From JACDHG01 sp963811585 (GTDB taxonomy: Bacteria > Actinomycetota > Actinomycetes > Propionibacteriales > Nocardioidaceae), in NCBI GenBank assembly GCA_963811585.1, contig CAWERR010000008.1, positions 893,810 to 957,809 of the forward strand: DNA of 64,000 nt, given 5' to 3'. The notes beneath the pieces were generated by a model that was given only the letters and a program-made list of their open reading frames with translations, ran no database searches and was not told where the DNA came from. Both the position numbers and the translations under genes were made by a program. Positions 1 to 8,375 of the stretch are shown in pieces. The stretch's first letter is position 1, and each line of letters starts with the position of its first letter.

Positions 1-2
1 CG

Positions 3-735
3 GTGCTGGCCGACGCCCTCGGCATCACCGTCGCTGAGCGCGTCGACGGCACGCCACACTTCTACCCATCGGTGCGTGCGACGGACTGGGCAGGCGCCCA
101 GCCAGAGGTGCGGGTCGGTGTCCTCGAGCATCTGGCGAGCACCGGTGCATCCACCGTGGAGCCACTAATCCTCGACGTGGCCGACGGCTCCCCTGTGGCC
201 GTCGAGGTCAGTCTGCCCAGCGGTGGGCGGGCGATCGTGATGGCGTGCGACTACCCATGCCACCTTGGCTTGTGGCTGGCGTTGTTCGACCGCCTCGGCG
301 TGCGACCGCGGGTTGTCGCGGACGGTGCGACGCCTGGGTTGGTGCACACCACCACCGCGGACGACACCGGGCAGCGCCTCGTGCATCTGGTCAACGTCGC
401 TCCCGTTCCGCAGGCGTTCACGCTGCAGCTGAACGGCGCATCGGTTGCCGACGGCTTCGCGTTCGATCTGGCCGCGCGCAGCGGACTGATTGTGCCCGTC
501 GACGTACAGCTGGACGATGCGGTGTTGCGCTGGGCTACTGCCGAGCTCGACGGTGACGGTGACGGCTCGACCGTGCAGCTGCGGCGCGGCGATGGGCCTG
601 GGCGCGCGTTGCTGGAGACCGACCGGGAGGTCGCGGTCGACGGTGACGCCGAAGTGGCCCGGACCGACGGTGGCTGGCTGGTGAGCTGGGGCAAGGGTCC
701 GGGCCGGCGAACGGCTCAGCGTGCGGCTCACGTGA
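3..735 (+). CDS. Beta-galactosidase-like glycoside hydrolase, C-terminal part
   Basis: The gene enters from the left edge of the window, so only the last 240 or so residues are visible. They have the beta-sandwich character of the non-catalytic C-terminus of long actinobacterial GH35/GH42 beta-galactosidases, including the stretch LVHLVNVAPVPQAFTL. The catalytic domain lies outside, so the family call is tentative. The open frame runs on into the ROK gene without a stop. A one-base shift near 695 would instead give an ending GERLSVRLT and a TGA at 733-735, just before the ROK start. The next genes also concern sugars, which supports a glycosidase. Confidence 0.5.
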
Positions 736-758
736 CGGTCGGGCGCAGCTCTGCCACG

Positions 759-1677
759 ATGACTGCTGTGGCCGACGTCGTGATCGCCCTGGACGCCGGC
801 GGGACCAAGCTCGTCGGAGGTCTCGTCGGCCGTAGTGGGGAGGTCTTCGAGCGCGACCAGGTCGCGACTCCGCGGGTCGCCGGCCGGTGCGACCCCGGCC
901 TCACCGCGCTGCATGCCCTTGCTGCGCGGCTCGGCGAACGGAGCACGCGCGGCCGGCCACCGGGTCCAGGGGCTCGGCCTCGGCATCGCCGAGTACGTCC
1001 GGGACGGGTCGGCTCACCAGTGCCGAGGTGTTCGACTGGCAGGTGCAGCCTCGCGACTTGCTAGCCCGGATGCGGGTGGCGGCGCCGTGACTGTCGACGC
1101 CGATGTGCGGTGTGCGGCAGCCGCGGAGGCGGCCGCACGACGTACGGCCAACCCAGAGTCGATGCTCTATGTTTCCTGGGGCACGGGCCTGTCCAGCACC
1201 GTGGTGGTCGACGGGCGGTGCGTGGTGGGCCGACGAGGCGAGGCGCTCGCGCTGGGGGAGTGGCCGGTCGACCCGCGCACCGACCCGACCTGGGACGGGA
1301 ACCTCGAGCAGTTCGCTTCAGGGCTTGGGATCTCAGCGCGCTACACAGCGTTGACCTCGCGACAGGCGTCGGGCTTCGAAGTCGCCCGGTATGCCGACGA
1401 GGGAGACGCCAAAGCACGACTCGTCGTCGAATCCGCGGCTGGTGCTTTGGCCCATGCGATGGCCGCGCTCGTGCTGGTCCTCGACCCCGCCGTCGTCGTG
1501 CTGGGTGGCGGGGTCGGCACCGGAACCGGCGCACTCTCGGCGACGGTTCAGGAGGCGGTGCCGCAACTATTGGCCCGCCGGGGTTCGCCACCGGTGGAGC
1601 CGGCGGTCGCGGGTCCTGACGCAGGTCTGGTCGGCGCGGGACTACTGGCTTGGGAGATTGCCTCGCTCAGGCGGTGA
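759..1677 (+). CDS. ROK-family sugar kinase or regulator, frameshifted
   Basis: ROK proteins phosphorylate hexoses or act as sugar-responsive regulators. The N-terminus from ATG 759 has the phosphate-binding motif LDAGGTKL and no preceding helix-turn-helix, so a kinase is more likely. The C-terminal half (VSWGTGLSSTVVVDG and VVLGGGVGTG) fits a complete protein of about 305 residues. The reading frame changes near 945, 1005 and 1085; all three segments look like ROK sequence, so I read this as one gene with indels. The last 11 bases overlap the end of the convergent GH1 gene. A role in phosphorylating sugars released by the flanking glycosidases is inferred from position. Confidence 0.75.
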
Positions 1678-3073
1678 GGGCGTTGGCGGCGACCACGTCG
1701 GCGTACCACCGTGCAGAGTCCTTGGGCGTGCGGACGAGCGTTTCGTAGTCGATGTGCACGATCCCAAACCTCTTGGAGAAGCCGAGACCCCACTCGAAGT
1801 TGTCCATGAAGGACCAGAGGTAGTAGCCGCGGATGTCGGCGCCTGCCTCGATCGCAGCATGCACGGCTGCCAGGTGGCTGTGTAGGTAGTCGATGCGTCT
1901 GCTGTCCGGCACCCGCCCGTCCTCGTCCACTTCGTCGGGATACGCGCACCCGTTCTCGGTCACCATCATCGGCACCTCGGGATAGTCGCGGTGCACCCGC
2001 ATGAGCAGGTCGGTGAATGCCTCCGGCAGAATCTGCCAGCCCATGTCCGTGTAAGGGCCAGGTTGGGGATACATGTATGCCAAGTCGGTCCCTGCCCAAG
2101 CCACCGGCTGATCCGACGACTCGCCTTGGTCCTCGCCCGCGTCTAGGGGCGGTCCACCCACCAGGCCCGGCGTGTAGTAGTTGACGCCAAGCATGTCGAG
2201 AGGTGCGTGGATGGTGGCCAGGTCACCCTCGTGGACGAACCCCCAGTCGGTGATGTGACGGGTCTCTTCCATGAGGCCTTCGGGGTAGTGCCCGCGCAGG
2301 ACGGGATCGAGGAATACCCCGTTCGCCATCCGGTCCACGTGCGCCACTGCCTCCCGGTCGACCGCGGACTCAGACTTTGGATACGCCTGAGCCATGTTCA
2401 GCGTGAGCGACACCCCCGTATCCGGGGACGACGTCCGGATGGCCGCGGCCGCGAGCCCGTGCGCGAGGTTGAGGTGGTGTGCCGTTGCGAGTGCCGTTGC
2501 GTTGTCGTGGACACCTGGCGCGTGCACGCCACTTGCGTGCCCGAGGAAGGCAGAGCAAAAGGGCTCGTTGAGCGTGGTGATCATGGGCAGGCGGTCGCCA
2601 AGGAAGTCGGCAACGACCGTCGCGTAGTCCGCAAACAGCCACGGGGTGTCGCGGGCAGCCCAGCCGCCCTCGGACTGGATCGCCGCGGGCAGATCCCAGT
2701 GGTAGAGCGTGACCAGCGGTGTGATGCCCCGGGCGAGCAGGCCGTCGACGAGTCGGTCGTAGAACCCGAGTCCTTCGCGGTTCACAGCACCCGCACCGTC
2801 GGGGACGATCCGCGGCCACGCGATCGAGAATCGGTATGACTCGAGCCCGAGAGACGCCATCAGGTCGAGGTCTTCGTCCATCCGGTGGAAGTGATCGCAG
2901 GCCACGTCGCCGGTGTCGCCGTTGAGCACCTTGCCAGGTGTGTGGCTGAACGTGTCCCAGATGCTCGGACCACGCCCGCCTTCGTTGACGCCGCCCTCGA
3001 TCTGGTACGCCGCCGTCGCTGTTCCCCACGTGAATCCCTCGGGGAACGACAGTTGCTGCGGAGCGGCGGTCAT
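1667..3073 (-). CDS. GH1 family beta-glucosidase
   Basis: A complete 468-residue family 1 glycoside hydrolase, the usual length, with no signal peptide, so it acts on imported disaccharides or glucosides in the cytoplasm. The N-terminus FPEGFTWGTATAAYQIEGG is the family signature. The acid/base glutamate is E170 in TTLNEP and the nucleophile is E373 in VTENG. The subsite motif YLWSFMDNFEW is present near the C-terminus. Its ATG overlaps the stop of the upstream oxidoreductase by four bases (3070-3073), so the two are translationally coupled in one operon read from about 5.0 kb downward. The exact substrate cannot be read from the sequence. Confidence 0.95.
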   Translation of the reverse strand: MTAAPQQLSFPEGFTWGTATAAYQIEGGVNEGGRGPSIWDTFSHTPGKVLNGDTGDVACDHFHRMDEDLDLMASLGLESYRFSIAWPRIVPDGAGAVNREGLGFYDRLVDGLLARGITPLVTLYHWDLPAAIQSEGGWAARDTPWLFADYATVVADFLGDRLPMITTLNEPFCSAFLGHASGVHAPGVHDNATALATAHHLNLAHGLAAAAIRTSSPDTGVSLTLNMAQAYPKSESAVDREAVAHVDRMANGVFLDPVLRGHYPEGLMEETRHITDWGFVHEGDLATIHAPLDMLGVNYYTPGLVGGPPLDAGEDQGESSDQPVAWAGTDLAYMYPQPGPYTDMGWQILPEAFTDLLMRVHRDYPEVPMMVTENGCAYPDEVDEDGRVPDSRRIDYLHSHLAAVHAAIEAGADIRGYYLWSFMDNFEWGLGFSKRFGIVHIDYETLVRTPKDSARWYADVVAANALTA

Positions 3074-4167
3074 GAGCGCGGGTCGTGTCGAGCGCGTTGG
3101 TTGTCCTCAACCGGTGTAACGCTCGAGTAGTCGAGGTCGGGAAACTGTGACTCGATCTCGATGACTCTGCCCTCGGCCGCCGAGCGTTTGGCCGCGAGCA
3201 TCACCTCGAGTGCATGCAAGGCGTGCTCTGGCCGGTTCACCGCGGTGTTCCCGCTGTCGATGCAGTCAACAAGGTGGCGAAGGCCCGCGGTCCAAGGCCA
3301 TTGTGGCGCCGAGTCCGGAACGAGCTCCCACGAGCCGCGATCGTTGCTCCAGTGCTCGAAGCCTTCGGGGGCCCAGTCGTCGCCCAACATCTGGAGCACA
3401 CCGTCGGCACCGTAGAGCTCGATAGCTGGCGATCGGTACTTCTGCATGGTGAAGCCCGTCGCGATCGACGCGAACCGTGCGTCTCCGAAGTCGAGCACGA
3501 TGTGGGCGTTGTCGTCGCTCGACACCTCGACGAGGTCACCTTCGGCGACTCGCTTCGGGATGGCCACGCCAACCATCGCGGTCACCCGCTGGACCGACCC
3601 GAAGAATCCACACAGGCTGACGAGGTTGTAGACCCCGAGGTCGAACAGCGCGCCACCACCTGGCTCGTAGAACCACCGACCCCACGTCGGGCCCGACCAG
3701 CCGTAGCGGGCACGCGCGAGGTACAGAGCCCCGATGTCGCCTGCTTGCACGCGCCGGTGCATCTCCTGGTAGGTGGGGGAGAGCACGATGTGGGGAGCGC
3801 AGACGAGCACCTGATTTCCGCCGGACGCGTCGACAAGTGCCCGCGCCTCGTCCATCGCGGTGGCCATCGGCTTCTCTACCAAAACGTGCTTGCCGGCCTC
3901 AAGTGCTGCCAGGGCTAGTGGTCCGTGCTCGTTCATGCTCGTGAGCACGAGGACCGCGTCGACGTCCTTGCGGCCGTAGACATCCTCAGGGCCGGTCGCC
4001 CCGGTGTCGATGCCGAACCGCTGGGCAGCGATCTCGCGCTTCTGCGGGTCGGGGTCGTAACCGGCTACGAACTCGACGCGACCCTCCTGGGTCAACTGCT
4101 GGATGAGGTTGGCGTACGGACCGGAGAAAACGCTTCCAAGTCCGAGCACACCGAGGCGCACAGTCAT
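3070..4167 (-). CDS. Gfo/Idh/MocA family sugar oxidoreductase
   Basis: A 365-residue NAD(P)-dependent dehydrogenase. The N-terminal Rossmann fold starts with GVLGLGSVFSGPY (residues 6-18), the EKP motif that positions the nicotinamide is at 98-100, and the C-terminal alpha/beta domain has GGGALFDLGVYNL. Family members oxidise or epimerise sugars, inositols and their derivatives. It is coupled to the GH1 gene by a four-base overlap and preceded by the PhyH gene, so all three probably form one operon for uptake and breakdown of a modified glycoside. The ATG at 4167 is preceded by GAAAGGAACC; this ribosome binding site lies inside a perfect palindrome described separately. Confidence 0.92.
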   Translation of the reverse strand: MTVRLGVLGLGSVFSGPYANLIQQLTQEGRVEFVAGYDPDPQKREIAAQRFGIDTGATGPEDVYGRKDVDAVLVLTSMNEHGPLALAALEAGKHVLVEKPMATAMDEARALVDASGGNQVLVCAPHIVLSPTYQEMHRRVQAGDIGALYLARARYGWSGPTWGRWFYEPGGGALFDLGVYNLVSLCGFFGSVQRVTAMVGVAIPKRVAEGDLVEVSSDDNAHIVLDFGDARFASIATGFTMQKYRSPAIELYGADGVLQMLGDDWAPEGFEHWSNDRGSWELVPDSAPQWPWTAGLRHLVDCIDSGNTAVNRPEHALHALEVMLAAKRSAAEGRVIEIESQFPDLDYSSVTPVEDNQRARHDPRS

Positions 4168-4174
4168 GGATGGT

Positions 4175-4190
4175 TCCTTTCATGAAAGGA
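4175..4190. promoter_or_regulatory. Perfect 16-bp palindrome over a ribosome binding site
   Basis: TCCTTTCATGAAAGGA is identical to its reverse complement. It covers the Shine-Dalgarno sequence of the Gfo/Idh/MocA gene (AAAGGA, reading leftward) and starts eight bases upstream of its ATG. It could be an operator half-way down the operon, or an mRNA stem that hides the ribosome binding site. The palindrome is seen directly; its function is inferred. Confidence 0.5.
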
Positions 4191-4253
4191 GAGAGCATCG
4201 AAAGGCGAGGCAAAGGGAGGGGCATCGAACGGCGCGGTGCTAAGGCGGGGGGG

Positions 4254-5030
4254 CTACTTCTCCGAGGACGCGGAACGCTGCCAGGGAAACGCGCTGGGTC
4301 CGTCGAGGGGGATGGCCGGACACGCGAACGACATGATCAGAGCACGTCGCGGCTCGCTTGTCCGGTTCGGGCCGGCGTAGTGCAAGGTCCTGCTGGTGTG
4401 CACGGTCGCGCCTCCGGCGGGGAGTGGGCACGCAACTGCCGGCCCTACAGCCTCAGGGTCGGTGACCACCAACCCCTGTGCTTCGTCGTTGATGAGCCGG
4501 TGCGGCTGCACCTCGAGCGTGTGGCTACCTGCGATGAACTGCATGCAACCGTTGTCGAGGGTCGCGGGCTGGAGAGGCATCCAGATGCTGAGCGCAATGT
4601 GCTTCGCGTTCGCATTCCAGTAGGCCTCGTCTTGGTGCCAGGGAGTCTCCGCACCGTCGAACGGAGGCTTGCGGATGGCATGCATCCCAGTCGACTCCAC
4701 CTTGTCTCCGAGGAGACTGCGCGCCACTTCGAAGGCGTTCTTGAAGGCAACGGTCTCCAAGAGTTCGGGGGCATAGCGTTCGGGGTTGAGAATCTGAGGG
4801 AGCAACGGTGGGGCGTCGCTGTCACCCGCCAGCTCGATGCGGTCGGACTTCTCGATTGCGGCGTCGGTCTCGAACAGCCGGTCATAGATGCCCTGCAAAC
4901 TTTGGACCTCCTCCGCCGAGGTCAGCTCCTCGAGCCGCAGGAAGCCGTCCGTACGGTAGTCCTGCACCTGCTCCTCAGTGAGGGTGGCGCTGCCGGCGGC
5001 TGGGCGCTCATCGGTGCGAATCGGGTCCAC
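4254..5030 (-). CDS. Phytanoyl-CoA dioxygenase (PhyH) family oxygenase
   Basis: A 258-residue Fe(II)/2-oxoglutarate-dependent oxygenase. The metal ligands are H132 and D134 in WHQDEAYW and the distal histidine H217 in TLHYAGPN, followed by an arginine (R228 or R229) that would bind 2-oxoglutarate. The open frame reaches a TTG at 5042, but GGAGAAGG sits six bases before a GTG at 5030, which I take as the start. Its place at the head of an operon with a sugar dehydrogenase and a beta-glucosidase suggests a carbohydrate-linked or plant-derived small-molecule substrate. The substrate is not identifiable from sequence. Confidence 0.85.
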   Translation of the reverse strand: MDPIRTDERPAAGSATLTEEQVQDYRTDGFLRLEELTSAEEVQSLQGIYDRLFETDAAIEKSDRIELAGDSDAPPLLPQILNPERYAPELLETVAFKNAFEVARSLLGDKVESTGMHAIRKPPFDGAETPWHQDEAYWNANAKHIALSIWMPLQPATLDNGCMQFIAGSHTLEVQPHRLINDEAQGLVVTDPEAVGPAVACPLPAGGATVHTSRTLHYAGPNRTSEPRRALIMSFACPAIPLDGPSAFPWQRSASSEK

Positions 5031-5042
5031 GTCCTTCTCCAA

Positions 5043-5231
5043 TGCATGCCGGGGGTTCGAAAGTTGGCTGGGGGACAGCCCGTAACTCAGGCTTCCATCA
5101 CGCTACCTCTGCGCCGCCACATGCTACAAATAGACCGCTCATGGGACAAGATGCTTTCGAGCGGTCAGCGTGTAGGCTCTCACATGCCGGTCGAGCGACC
5201 GGGCTAGTTGTATTAGTGGTAATATCCGACC
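5043..5231. promoter_or_regulatory. Divergent control region between PhyH operon and bicupin
   Basis: This 190-bp gap separates two divergent transcription units. It holds an inverted repeat GACCGCTC (5133-5140) and GAGCGGTC (5159-5166), and TATTA-GTGG-TAATA at 5211-5224. The sequence TAATAT at 5220-5225 lies only seven bases before the GTG of the bicupin gene; if it is a -10 box, that mRNA would be leaderless. The repeats are seen directly and the regulatory reading is inferred. Confidence 0.45.
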
Positions 5232-6116
5232 GTGACCGAACAGAAACCTTCGCGGCGTGCCACCCCCCGCCCGACCTTCGACCGCCCGACCGTCATCCGT
5301 CGCGGTGACACCGCTCACCACGTCTGGGGTGACACCGAGTCGGGCTTGGTCACCGACCGGGTCTACGCGTCGACCTCGACCTTGCACGTCCTCGAGTTCG
5401 AGCTCCAGCCGGGCGGCGGCTTCCGGCACAGCGCCACCAACAAGACGCTGTTTGCGGCCGACATCATGTACTGCGTCCTGGAGGGCACGCTGGTTCTTAC
5501 TGACCCGCAGCATGGCGAAGTGCAGATCATCGAAGCTGGCGAGCAGGTGCTCTTCGGCCGCGACACCTGGCACCACGGGTTCAACCCGTCATCGGAGAGC
5601 GTGCGCGTGCTGGAATTCTTCGCTCCGCCCCCGAGCCGCGGCACTGCCTCTACGTATGCCCGCAACCAGCCGATGCTCGAGCAGGTCCACTACCGCGACG
5701 AGCGGTGGTCAGGCAGGTGGCCTGTCGCCTCCCCCGAGCAGCAGGCAGCCTCACGGCTTCGTGTCGTACGCACCAGCGAAGCGCTGTGGTCGTTCTCAGG
5801 CGAGGTCCCTACCCATCTGGTGGGCACGCTGGCCGACACTCCGTTCCTCACGGTCTGCGAGGGCCGCGTAGCCGCCGGACACGTGGAGGACCTTCGCAAG
5901 GTCGAGGACGAGTCACTGCTCATCGTCACCGACGGTGAGCTCTGGGCAGACACTAAGGACGAGGCCGGCGATGAGTTCTCCGCGGCTTGTCTTGGCGTCG
6001 GGGATGCGGTGTTCGTGCCCCGCAACACCCAGCTGCGAGTCCTGGTGCGCGGCGGCCGCCCGGCGCGCTACATCATCGGGTCCGCCCGACAGGTGCCGGA
6101 GGGCTGGACGCCGTAG
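5232..6116 (+). CDS. Bicupin domain protein
   Basis: A 294-residue cytoplasmic protein made of two cupin beta-barrels. The first (about residues 45-130) has ELQPGGGFRHSATN and GEQVLFGRDTWHHGFNP. The second (about 185-285) is weaker, with GVGDAVFVPRNTQLRVLV. Barrel one keeps histidines suited to metal binding, while barrel two lacks an obvious metal set. The GTG start follows directly on a TAATAT box. Being divergent from the PhyH/sugar operon, it may be a ligand-sensing or enzymatic partner of that cluster. It has no DNA-binding domain, so it is not a cupin/HTH regulator. Confidence 0.8.
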   Translation: MTEQKPSRRATPRPTFDRPTVIRRGDTAHHVWGDTESGLVTDRVYASTSTLHVLEFELQPGGGFRHSATNKTLFAADIMYCVLEGTLVLTDPQHGEVQIIEAGEQVLFGRDTWHHGFNPSSESVRVLEFFAPPPSRGTASTYARNQPMLEQVHYRDERWSGRWPVASPEQQAASRLRVVRTSEALWSFSGEVPTHLVGTLADTPFLTVCEGRVAAGHVEDLRKVEDESLLIVTDGELWADTKDEAGDEFSAACLGVGDAVFVPRNTQLRVLVRGGRPARYIIGSARQVPEGWTP

Positions 6117-6182
6117 GTCGAAGCCTGCCCCCGGACTGGGGGCAGACTCACTCTGACTTCGCTGACCTGCTGTGTTTCCTGG

Positions 6183-6256
6183 GGTGAGTGACGGGACTTG
6201 AACCCGCGACATCTGCGACCACAACGCAGCGCTCTACCAGCTGAGCTACACCCACC
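6183..6256 (-). tRNA. tRNA-His (GTG)
   Basis: Read on the minus strand, the sequence folds into a full cloverleaf. The acceptor stem GTGGGTG pairs with CACTCAC, the D arm is normal, the anticodon loop TTGTGGT gives anticodon GTG, and the T arm contains GGTTCAAGTC. The extra G at 6256 opposite C73 is the G-1 identity element of histidine tRNA. CCA is not encoded. It lies just downstream of orn on the same strand. Confidence 0.95.
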
Positions 6257-6321
6257 ATGGCTCGCCTCCACCCTGGGGGGCGTCAGCGGCGAGAAGAAGT
6301 GTAGCGGCCGTCAGCCGTGAC

Positions 6322-6944
6322 TCACTCCTCGGGATCGGCAGGTGAGGTGAGCGATCCGCCGTACTGGCAGCCAAGCCGCGCGAGGTTTCGGAGTCAGGAC
6401 CGGGGGTCGGGACGAACACCGTTGCCCGGTAGTAGCGCAGCTCCTCGATGCTCTCCTGGATGTCGGCGAGCGCACGGTGGTTGCCACTCTTGGGCGGGCT
6501 CGCGAAGTACGCCCGAGGGTACCAACGCCGGGCGAGCTCCTTGATCGAGGAGACGTCGACGACCCGGTAGTGCAGGTAGGTCTCGAGCATTGGCATGTCC
6601 CGGGCCAGGAACAGCGGTCGGTGCCGACGGTGTTGCCCGCGAGCGGTGCCTTGCGCGCCTCGGGCACGTGACTCGCGGACGTAGTCGAGGACGGCGTTCT
6701 CGGCCGTGGCCAGGTCGACGCCGGAGTCGAGCTCGTCGAGCAGGCCGGAGCGACGTGTGCATGGTGCGCACGACGTCGTTCATCTGGTCGAGGGCGGCGG
6801 CGGGCGGCTTGATCACGACGTCGACGCCGTCCCCCAGCACATTGAGCTCGAAGTCGGTTACCAGCGCGGCCACTTCGATCAGCGCGTCAGTCGCGGGTCG
6901 AGCCCGGTCATCTCGCAGTCGATCCACACCAGCCTGTCGTTCAC
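6322..6944 (-). CDS. orn: Oligoribonuclease, frameshifted
   Basis: Orn is the DEDD-family 3'-5' exonuclease that finishes RNA decay by degrading two- to five-nucleotide RNAs and the c-di-GMP product pGpG. From GTG 6944 the protein begins with VWIDCEMTGLD, the first catalytic DED block. Later segments MNDVVRTMHTSGL, YRVVDVSSIKELARRW and HRALADIQESIEELRYYR carry the second and third blocks including the HxAxxD motif. The segments lie in different frames (shifts near 6890, 6760, 6600 and 6350). Rejoined, they give about 207 residues, a normal length, ending at TGA 6322. Such a conserved housekeeping gene is unlikely to be dead, so the shifts point to sequence errors. Confidence 0.9.
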
Positions 6945-7021
6945 GCCGGCCACCCTACGGTGTGGGAACCGGGCCGCGGCCCGCTCGCAGCCATTCCTAT
7001 CGCTCAGTAGCGTGAGTTCTT

Positions 7022-8356
7022 GTGATATCTGGCCGCGAGAGCGACGTCATCCCGCTCCGGCAGGCGACGAGGACATGGTTCTCGATCTCGCTGCAGACGT
7101 TCGGCGGCCCGGCCGGCCAGATCGCGGTCATGCAGCGCACTCTGGTCGACGAGCAGCGGTGGCTCGGCCAGCAGCGTTTCCTCCATGCCTTGAACTTCTG
7201 CATGCTGTTGCCGGGTCCCGAGGCACAACAGCTGGCGATCTACACCGGCTGGCTTCTCAACGGGCTGCGCGGGGGGCTGATCGCCGGCACCTTGTTCGTC
7301 CTTCCCGGGCTGGTGGCGATGTTTGTGCTGGCAGCGCTGTACGTCGGATACGGCGACACCGACGTGGTGACTGCCATCTTCGCGGGGGTGGGTCCGGCGG
7401 TGCTGGCGATCGTCATACAAGCCGTGTGGCGCGTCGGGACCCGTGCACTGCGCCATGTGTTCCTCGTCGGTATCGCGGTCGCCGCCTTTGTCTCGCTGAC
7501 CTTGTTCGGCGTCCCGTTTCCGGTGGTCATCGCGGTGGCGGGACTGCTGGGGTGGCTGTGGGGTAGGTGGCGACCGGACAGCCTCGACGTCGCCGCCGAG
7601 CCGTCGGACGGGCCAGCTCCGTTGATCGCCGACGATGCTCTGCACCAGGGGGCGTCGAGCTGGCGCCGCAATGTGCTGATCGTCGGTCTTGGCCTCGTGA
7701 TCTGGCTCTCACCCGTGGCGCTGGCGGCTCTCTTGCTCGGTCGTGATCACGTAGTGGTCGACCAGGGCATCTTCTTCTCTGGCACAGCGCTGGTGACGTT
7801 TGGTGGCGCCTACGCCGTGCTCAGCTTCGTCGCCTACCAGGCGGTCGAGGTCTATCACTGGCTCGCACCAGGCGAGATGGTCCGCGGTCTCGCCCTCGCG
7901 GAAACTACACCCGGTCCGCTGATCATGGTGGTTCAGTTCGTCGCCTTTCTCGGCGCCTACCGCAACCCGGGCGAGCTGGAGCCCTGGACGGCTGCCGTGC
8001 TCGGCGGGCTGCTGGTGACGTGGGCGACGTTTGTGCCGTGCTTCGTGTTCATCTTTCTGGGGGCGCCGTATGTCGAGCGGCTGCGAGGCAACGCAAGCTT
8101 GTCGGCAGCGCTCACGGGCGTTACTGCCGCCGTGGTCGGAGTGATCGCCAACCTCGCGGTGTTCTTCGCTCTACACACGTTGTTCGAAGAGGTTCAGACG
8201 TGGCACGGAATCTCGGTGCCGGTGCTCGACACCGTCCGGTGGTCCGCCATTGCCATCGGGGCGGTGGCGGCCCTGCTGCTGTTTCGACTGAGGCTCAGCG
8301 TGCTGAAGACCCTGGGAATCTGCGCACTGCTGGGATTGCTTACCCTCACTGGCTGA
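7022..8356 (+). CDS. chrA: Chromate transporter, two-domain CHR family
   Basis: A 444-residue inner-membrane protein with about ten to twelve hydrophobic segments in two homologous CHR halves. The first half has FGGPAGQIAVMQRTLVDEQ and LLPGPEAQQLAIYTG; the second has the matching TFGGAYAVLSFVAYQAVE and ETTPGPLIMVVQFVAF. ChrA proteins export chromate, often driven by the proton gradient. No chrB regulator or other metal gene is nearby and it appears to stand alone. It converges on the histidine kinase gene with a 19-bp gap. Chromate as the actual substrate is inferred from the family. Confidence 0.92.
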   Translation: MISGRESDVIPLRQATRTWFSISLQTFGGPAGQIAVMQRTLVDEQRWLGQQRFLHALNFCMLLPGPEAQQLAIYTGWLLNGLRGGLIAGTLFVLPGLVAMFVLAALYVGYGDTDVVTAIFAGVGPAVLAIVIQAVWRVGTRALRHVFLVGIAVAAFVSLTLFGVPFPVVIAVAGLLGWLWGRWRPDSLDVAAEPSDGPAPLIADDALHQGASSWRRNVLIVGLGLVIWLSPVALAALLLGRDHVVVDQGIFFSGTALVTFGGAYAVLSFVAYQAVEVYHWLAPGEMVRGLALAETTPGPLIMVVQFVAFLGAYRNPGELEPWTAAVLGGLLVTWATFVPCFVFIFLGAPYVERLRGNASLSAALTGVTAAVVGVIANLAVFFALHTLFEEVQTWHGISVPVLDTVRWSAIAIGAVAALLLFRLRLSVLKTLGICALLGLLTLTG

Positions 8357-8375
8357 TGGTCCCTGTGACAGCGAC

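Noticed and set aside
165..986. 273-codon minus-strand ORF opposite the beta-galactosidase and ROK genes
   Set aside because: It is a shadow frame: arginine/proline-rich, no domain, and antisense to well-supported coding sequence.
759..1677. Programmed ribosomal frameshifting in the ROK gene
   Set aside because: There are three shifts without slippery sequences or downstream structures, and unrelated genes show the same defect.
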